This document shows, in pieces, positions 8,192 to 11,480 of a stretch of DNA of 11,480 nucleotides. The notes under the pieces were generated by a model. It saw only the letters and a list, made by a program, of their open reading frames with translations. It made no database searches and was not told the origin of the DNA. Both the position numbers and the translations under genes were made by a program. Position 1 is the first letter of the stretch, and each line of letters opens with the position of its first letter. Source of the DNA: an uncultured Collinsella sp. (GTDB taxonomy: Bacteria; Actinomycetota; Coriobacteriia; Coriobacteriales; Coriobacteriaceae); the NCBI GenBank assembly GCA_902493545.1, contig CABUQI010000031.1, positions 1 through 11,480 on the forward strand, in the 5' to 3' direction.

Positions 8192-8956
8192 CTAGTGGCA
8201 GCCGCAGCCTTCGTGCCCGTCATAGTCGTGGTGACCGTGGCAGCCGCAGGACTCGCCATGCTCGTGGATGTGCTCGTGATCATGTCCATGGCAGTCGCAG
8301 GTGGCCTCGCCGTTCTGTGCGAGCGTGCCGGCAATGAGGGCCTCGACGCAGGCATCGCAGCTGCCCTGGGCGCCCGCATAGACCGTGATGCCAGCCTGGG
8401 TGAGCGCGTTGATGGCGCCGCCGCCGATACCGCCGCAGATGAGCGTGTCAACGCCACCGTTGGCAAGCAGGCCCGCCAAGGCGCCGTGGCCGGTGCCACC
8501 GGTGCCTACGACCTGCTCGTTGAGCACCTTGCCATCCTGGATGTCGTAGATCTTGAACTGCTCGCTGCGGCCAAAGTGCATAAAGATGTTGCCGTTGTCG
8601 TACGTCGTTGCCACCCTCATGGTGCCGACCTCCTTTGCTGGCCATGCGGCCGTCGTCGTGGCGATGGGGGAGTACGCGATATTGCCGCCCTCGATGACGA
8701 GCGCTCGTCCGTTGACCAGCGCGTTTGCCACCTTGCGATGCGCGCGACTGCTGATTGCCGCCACCGTGGCGCGGGCGATGCCCATGTGCAGGGCGACGGC
8801 CTCCTGATTGAGGCCCTCCAGATCGCACAGGCGCAGTACTTCGAGCTCATCGACCGTCATATCGATAGCGTCTCCGCTGGCAAGGCCATCGGGGGTAAAG
8901 CCGCGATATTCGGGGATGATCCCAACGCGGCGCAGTTTTTCGCGTCTTCCAGCCAT
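8192..8956 (-). CDS. DUF134 HTH / NifX-type cofactor-binding fusion protein with His/Cys-rich tail
   Basis: This is a 254-aa predicted cytoplasmic protein in three parts. Residues 1-95 match DUF134, a putative DNA-binding family with a sigma-region-4-like helix-turn-helix: VDELEVLRLCDLEGLNQEAVALHMGIARATV, then ANALVNGRALVIEGG; the Cys common near its N-terminus is missing. Residues 113-215 match the dinitrogenase Fe-Mo-cofactor domain (NifX/NafY type): MRVATTYDNGNIFMHFGRSEQFKIYDI, GHGALAGLLANGGVD, CGGIGGGAINAL, plus a CDAC pair at 200-203. Residues 220-254 carry 11 His and 6 Cys, with three C-x-C-H motifs (220, 237, 251). ATG 8956 has GGAG 5 nt upstream. A strong internal ribosome site precedes Met113. 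No nitrogenase gene is visible, so a nitrogen-fixation role is not supported; a metal- or cluster-responsive autoregulator is my inference. It stands alone, convergent with ffh and divergent from thyA. Confidence 0.88.
   Translation of the reverse strand: MAGRREKLRRVGIIPEYRGFTPDGLASGDAIDMTVDELEVLRLCDLEGLNQEAVALHMGIARATVAAISSRAHRKVANALVNGRALVIEGGNIAYSPIATTTAAWPAKEVGTMRVATTYDNGNIFMHFGRSEQFKIYDIQDGKVLNEQVVGTGGTGHGALAGLLANGGVDTLICGGIGGGAINALTQAGITVYAGAQGSCDACVEALIAGTLAQNGEATCDCHGHDHEHIHEHGESCGCHGHHDYDGHEGCGCH
8628..8636 (-). promoter_or_regulatory. Strong internal Shine-Dalgarno before Met113 of the DUF134/NifX fusion
   Basis: On the - strand, AAAGGAGGT (8636 to 8628) is almost the full complement of the 16S rRNA 3' end. 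It stands 8 nt before an in-frame ATG at 8620-8618, the first residue of the NifX-type domain. It is better than the gene's own GGAG. Use of this start would yield a separate 142-aa sensor domain with the His/Cys tail but no HTH. It may be functional or a relic of two formerly separate genes. Confidence 0.6.
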
Positions 8957-8970
8957 ACACTCTCCAAATC

Positions 8971-8982
8971 TGACATATGTCA
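8971..8982. promoter_or_regulatory. Operator-like palindrome 1 (TGACATATGTCA)
   Basis: A perfect 12-bp palindrome lies 14 bp upstream of the DUF134/NifX start codon, close to the predicted transcription start of that gene. The same core recurs at 9024-9035, centred exactly 53 bp away, about five helical turns. The natural candidate ligand is the HTH protein encoded next to it, which would make this an autoregulatory operator; that assignment is inference. Confidence 0.65.
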
Positions 8983-8987
8983 ACAAT

Positions 8988-9015
8988 AGAATAGCGAACG
9001 TGCGGATTTGCGCAA
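8988..9015 (-). promoter_or_regulatory. Predicted promoter of the DUF134/NifX gene
   Basis: Read on the - strand, TTGCGC (9015-9010) and TATTCT (8993-8988) are separated by 16 nt and resemble -35 and -10 boxes. Transcription would begin around 8981, at the edge of palindrome 1, leaving a leader of about 25 nt with GGAG before the ATG. Palindrome 2 would lie just upstream of the -35. The boxes are imperfect. Confidence 0.45.
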
Positions 9016-9019
9016 GGAA

Positions 9020-9039
9020 TTTCTGGCATATGTCAGAAA
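9020..9039. promoter_or_regulatory. Operator-like palindrome 2 (TGGCATATGTCA core)
   Basis: The core at 9024-9035 differs from palindrome 1 by one base. Its flanks extend the dyad to 20 bp (TTTC before, GAAA after), with a single mismatched pair at 9026/9033. It lies upstream of the predicted DUF134/NifX -35 and about 45 bp upstream of the thyA -10, so a protein bound here could influence both divergent genes. Confidence 0.62.
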
Positions 9040-9082
9040 ATGAGGGCTTATGTTTGGGCTGTGGGGCCGCGTGCGCCTGGGC

Positions 9083-9088
9083 TACAAT
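9083..9088 (+). promoter_or_regulatory. Likely -10 box of the thyA-folA promoter
   Basis: TACAAT is a good sigma-70-type -10 element 35 nt before the thyA start. No clear -35 is seen at 16-18 nt (TGTGGG at 9060-9065 is poor; TTGGGC at 9054 is too far). Transcription would begin near 9095, giving a short leader containing the CAGGAGGG ribosome site (9112-9119). Confidence 0.5.
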
Positions 9089-9122
9089 GAATCTCGCTTG
9101 TAGGCGACTGACAGGAGGGTCA

Positions 9123-9971
9123 ATGAGCAAAGCTGATCAACAGTTTGTAACCATGTGCCGCGATATCTTGGACCATGGCACCACCACCGAGGGCCAAAAG
9201 GTCCGCCCGGTGTGGGAGGACGGCACCCCTGCCTATACCATTAAAAACTTTGGTGTCACGGCGCGCTATGATCTGCGCGAGGAGTTCCCCGCGCTCACCC
9301 TGCGCCGTACGGCGCTTAAGTCTGCCATGGACGAGATTCTGTGGATCTATCAAAAGAAGTCCAATAACGTGCATGACCTCAACAGCCATATCTGGGATGA
9401 GTGGGCCGATGAGACCGGTTCCATCGGTAAAGCCTACGGCTATCAGATTGGTCAGAAGAGCCATTACGCCGAGGGCGACTTCGACCAGATGGACCGTGTA
9501 CTGTACGACCTTAAGCACACGCCGTATAGTCGCCGCATTATGACCAATACGTACGTGTTTAGCGATCTGTCCGAGATGCACCTTTATCCATGCGCCTATA
9601 GCGTGACCTATAACGTGACGCAGCGTCCTCAGGACGACAAGCCGACGCTCAACATGATTCTCAACCAGCGCAGCCAGGACATTTTGGCCGCGAACAACTG
9701 GAACGTGTGCCAGTACGCCATTTTGCTGATGATGGTCGCGCAGTCGGTCGATATGATTCCCGGTGAGCTGCTGCACGTGATCGCCGACGCCCATATCTAT
9801 GATCGTCATGTCGATATCGTCCGCGAGCTTATCGAGCGTCCGCAGTTTGCGGCACCCAAGGTAACGCTCAACCCCGATGTGCATGACTTCTATGCGTTTA
9901 CGACCGATGACCTGATCGTCGAGGGCTATGAGCACGGCCCGCAGGTCAAGAACATCCCCATTGCGGTGTAG
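9123..9971 (+). CDS. thyA: Thymidylate synthase ThyA
   Basis: ThyA methylates dUMP to dTMP with methylene-tetrahydrofolate, producing dihydrofolate. The 282-aa product shows the family blocks: DGTPAYTIKNFGVTARYDLREEFPALT near the N-terminus, EILWIYQKKSNNVHDL, HIWDEWADETGSIGKAYGYQIG, an arginine pair in YSRRIM, the catalytic Cys157 in LYPCAYS, the RSQDILAANNWNVCQY segment, and HVIADAHIYDRHVDIV. The residue after the catalytic Cys is Ala rather than the His of E. coli-type enzymes; as I recall, the Bacillus subtilis ThyA class also lacks that His (PCVYE), so this looks like a class trait. The ATG at 9123 follows AGGAGG (9113-9118) by 4 nt. folA follows after 9 nt and recycles the dihydrofolate made here. 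Confidence 0.95.
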   Translation: MSKADQQFVTMCRDILDHGTTTEGQKVRPVWEDGTPAYTIKNFGVTARYDLREEFPALTLRRTALKSAMDEILWIYQKKSNNVHDLNSHIWDEWADETGSIGKAYGYQIGQKSHYAEGDFDQMDRVLYDLKHTPYSRRIMTNTYVFSDLSEMHLYPCAYSVTYNVTQRPQDDKPTLNMILNQRSQDILAANNWNVCQYAILLMMVAQSVDMIPGELLHVIADAHIYDRHVDIVRELIERPQFAAPKVTLNPDVHDFYAFTTDDLIVEGYEHGPQVKNIPIAV

Positions 9972-9980
9972 GTGACGCGC

Positions 9981-10499
9981 ATGACGTGTAAGCTTTCTGC
10001 CATCGTCGCCGTGTGTGACGACTGGGGTATTGGCTGCGAGGGCGATATGGTGGTGTCCAATCGCGCCGATATGCGCCATTTTGTGGCCTGCACCAAGGGC
10101 TGCCCGGTTATCATGGGACGCAAGACGCTGCTGAGTTTTCCCGGCGGGCGTCCTCTCAAGAACCGCCGCAATATCGTGCTTACGCGCGATATGGGCTTTA
10201 CCCGCGAGGGCGTCGACGTGGTGCATAGCGTTGACGAAGCGCTCTCTGCGGTTGCCGATGAGCTCGTTGCCTGGGTGATCGGTGGCGGCGATGTCTATCG
10301 GCAGTTTTTGCCGTACTGCGTGGAGGCCGAGGTCACTCATAACCACTGCGTGCATGTCGTGGACACGTACTTTCCCGACTTGGACGCCGATCCCGCGTGG
10401 GAGATTGCGCAGCGTAGCGGGGTCGCGACGATTGCCGCCGGTGAGGGTGACGAGGGCGTCAATTATGAGTTCGTGACGTATCGTCGCATCGAGGCGTAA
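9981..10499 (+). CDS. folA: Dihydrofolate reductase
   Basis: DHFR reduces dihydrofolate to tetrahydrofolate with NADPH, restoring the cofactor spent by ThyA encoded just upstream. The 172-aa product has the DHFR pattern: LSAIVAVCDDWGIGCEGDM at the N-terminus, acidic catalytic Asp30 (RADMRHF), PVIMGRKTLLSF, GRPLKNRRNIVLT, and VIGGGDVYRQFLP before the Thr of EVTHN. Where E. coli has Met-Pro-Trp, this protein has Met23-Val24-Val25, so the nearly invariant Trp is absent. Two starts are possible: GTG at 9972, abutting the thyA stop, and ATG at 9981. I choose 9981 because AGGTGA (9970-9975) is a usable Shine-Dalgarno 5 nt upstream and the family-typical N-terminus begins there. A hairpin 43 nt after the stop probably ends the two-gene operon. 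Confidence 0.93.
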   Translation: MTCKLSAIVAVCDDWGIGCEGDMVVSNRADMRHFVACTKGCPVIMGRKTLLSFPGGRPLKNRRNIVLTRDMGFTREGVDVVHSVDEALSAVADELVAWVIGGGDVYRQFLPYCVEAEVTHNHCVHVVDTYFPDLDADPAWEIAQRSGVATIAAGEGDEGVNYEFVTYRRIEA

Positions 10500-10541
10500 A
10501 TCGTCTGGCGTGAACGGTATCATCGGGTAGATTGAATGCAT

Positions 10542-10568
10542 GGGGCGGCGCTTAGCGTCGCCTCGTTT
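10542..10568 (+). terminator. Terminator-like hairpin after folA
   Basis: GGCGGCGC (10544-10551) pairs with GCGTCGCC (10555-10562) around a TTA loop, with one G-U pair; two further pairs extend the stem to 10542-10564. CGTTT follows, only a weak U tract. The position, between folA and the next gene and just before a possible new promoter, fits an operon end. Confidence 0.6.
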
Positions 10569-10576
10569 GGTATAGA
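10568..10576 (+). promoter_or_regulatory. Possible extended -10 promoter for the RNA methyltransferase gene
   Basis: TGGTATAGA matches an extended -10 (TGn followed by TATAGA). It lies just after the terminator-like hairpin and 32 nt before the chosen start codon. No -35 at proper spacing is evident. Transcription would begin near 10583. Confidence 0.35.
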
Positions 10577-10608
10577 TGTGCTGTAAAGAAGGGTGCGGGC
10601 TGGCTGCT

Positions 10609-11480
10609 ATGACTGATGCCGTTGAGGTTCTGCGAATTGATTCGCTCGAGGACGAGCGGCTCGATGCCTACGTGCGACTGACCGAGCGTGAGCTTCGCTG
10701 CGTGCTGGAGCCGCAGAAGGGCATTTTTATCGCTGAGAGTGCCAAGGTCATCGAGCGTGCGGTTCGCGCCGGATATGAGCCGGTGAGCTTTCTTCTGGGC
10801 GAGCGCTGGCTCGACCAGATGATGCCGCTGTTTGACCAGCTTGTCGTGCGCGAGGGAGCGGGTCCGGTTCCCGTGTTCGTGGCCTCCATGGAGCTCATGG
10901 AGCAGTTGACGGGCTTTAACGTGACGCGCGGCGCGCTGGCGGCGTTCCGTCGCCCGCGTCAGATTCCGGTTGATGAGTTCTTGGGCGGCGTCGTCGAGGC
11001 GGCGGGGGATCGTCCGGTGCGCGTGTGCGTGCTTGAGGGTATTGTTGATCACACCAATGTTGGCGCGATTTTCCGCTCGGCTGCCGCATTGAACGTTGAC
11101 GGTATTTTGGTCAGCCCGACGTGCTGCGACCCGCTGTACCGTCGCTCGGCCCGCGTGAGCATGGGCACCGTGTTTCAGGTGCCGTGGACGCGCATTGGCA
11201 GCGAGGCTCGTGTGTGGCCGCATGATGGTCTGAGCGCGTTGCACGACGCCGGTTTTTCGTGTGCCGCTATGGCGTTGACGGACGATTCCGTATCGCTGGA
11301 CGATCCCGTGCTGCAGGAGATTGACCGCCTGGCAATCTTTATGGGTACCGAGGGTGCCGGCTTGGGCGCCAAGACCATTGCCGGCTGTGACCACGCGGTG
11401 CGCATTCCGATGGCGCACGGGGTCGATTCGCTCAACGTGGCCGCGGCGAGTGCCGTCGCCTTTTGGCAGCTGTGCCCGCA
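10609..11480 (+). CDS. TrmH/SpoU-family RNA methyltransferase (partial, runs off window)
   Basis: This is an S-adenosylmethionine-dependent SPOUT methyltransferase that would 2'-O-methylate rRNA or tRNA; the exact target cannot be read from the sequence. The open frame has no stop before the window edge (290 codons seen). An N-terminal substrate-binding region contains EPQKGIFIAESAKVIERAVRAGYEPVS. The C-terminal half carries all three SpoU motifs: NVGAIFRSA at 150-158, IFMGTEGAGL around 244-252, and RIPMAHGVDSLNVAAASAV at 265-283. As motif III is complete, only a short C-terminal end should be missing. The start is uncertain: ATG 10609 gives the family-like N-terminus but lacks a well-spaced Shine-Dalgarno (GAAGGG at 10588-10593 is 15 nt away), and an in-frame ATG at 10576 has none. 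It is probably transcribed separately from thyA-folA. Confidence 0.9.
   Translation, partial: MTDAVEVLRIDSLEDERLDAYVRLTERELRCVLEPQKGIFIAESAKVIERAVRAGYEPVSFLLGERWLDQMMPLFDQLVVREGAGPVPVFVASMELMEQLTGFNVTRGALAAFRRPRQIPVDEFLGGVVEAAGDRPVRVCVLEGIVDHTNVGAIFRSAAALNVDGILVSPTCCDPLYRRSARVSMGTVFQVPWTRIGSEARVWPHDGLSALHDAGFSCAAMALTDDSVSLDDPVLQEIDRLAIFMGTEGAGLGAKTIAGCDHAVRIPMAHGVDSLNVAAASAVAFWQLCP

Noticed and set aside
8192..8956. Interpretation of the NifX-type domain as evidence for nitrogen fixation.
   Set aside because: No nitrogenase structural or cofactor-assembly genes are present, and this domain family is widespread in non-fixing anaerobes.
8955..8983. TTGACA on the - strand with GTGTAT 17 nt on, resembling a strong promoter for the DUF134/NifX gene.
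   Set aside because: The -10 would overlap the start codon, so transcription would begin inside the gene. The TTGACA is better explained as part of the palindrome at 8971-8982.
8084..8989. A 301-codon + strand open frame opposite the DUF134/NifX gene.
   Set aside because: It is antisense to a gene with clear domain matches, has no ribosome site, starts inside the ffh terminator region and resembles no family; long shadow frames are expected in GC-rich DNA.
9576..9611. ThyA lacks the His that follows the catalytic Cys in E. coli-type enzymes.
   Set aside because: From memory the Bacillus subtilis ThyA class also lacks it, and the remaining sequence resembles that class, so it is not evidence of a broken enzyme.
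9120..10541. A 473-codon - strand open frame opposite thyA-folA.
   Set aside because: It covers two well-identified genes in antisense, has low-complexity His/Arg/Leu composition and no family resemblance.

Overview
The window is an 11.5 kb stretch of GC-rich bacterial chromosome, almost fully coding and mostly on the + strand. The gene order, the actinobacterial flavour of the proteins (SMC with an LDEVEAALDD Walker B, an actinobacterial-type TrmH-family methyltransferase) and the codon bias suggest the class Coriobacteriia, probably Collinsella or a close relative. That placement comes from pattern recognition, not from a search.

Layout. Positions 21-8076 hold a classic housekeeping cluster: plsX, acpP, rnc, smc, ftsY and ffh. 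It runs from phospholipid and fatty-acid synthesis (PlsX, ACP), through dsRNA processing (RNase III) and chromosome organisation (SMC), to co-translational protein targeting (FtsY receptor and Ffh/SRP54). From acpP onward the genes are almost contiguous: TTG start 3 nt after acpP, GTG start 10 nt after rnc, TAATG overlap of smc and ftsY, 10 nt between ftsY and ffh. A likely promoter and a hairpin lie in the plsX-acpP gap. A 16-bp perfect hairpin (8097-8136) closes the operon after ffh.

Positions 8192-8956 carry the only - strand gene. It is a 254-aa single-gene fusion of a DUF134 helix-turn-helix domain, a NifX/NafY-type Fe-Mo-cofactor-binding domain and a His/Cys-rich tail with three C-x-C-H motifs. 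Its upstream region has two copies of a TGrCATATGTCA palindrome centred 53 bp apart, one on each side of a plausible promoter. Inside the gene, exactly at the domain boundary, is a near-perfect Shine-Dalgarno followed at 8 nt by an in-frame ATG. Together these suggest an autoregulated, metal- or cluster-responsive one-component switch that may also produce its sensor domain separately. This is the least ordinary part of the window.

Positions 9123-10499 are a divergent thyA-folA pair (thymidylate synthase and dihydrofolate reductase), functionally coupled through the folate cycle and ended by a hairpin at 10542-10564. A TrmH/SpoU-family RNA methyltransferase starts at about 10609 and runs off the right edge.

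Several housekeeping proteins carry substitutions at usually conserved sites: RNase III has Asn120 where a catalytic Asp is expected, ACP has NSL instead of DSL at the phosphopantetheine site, DHFR has Val-Val in place of Pro-Trp, and Ffh has QRRAR instead of SRRxR in the SRP-RNA-binding motif. No mobile elements, CRISPR arrays, tRNAs or rRNAs were seen. No gene-free stretch exceeds about 170 bp.
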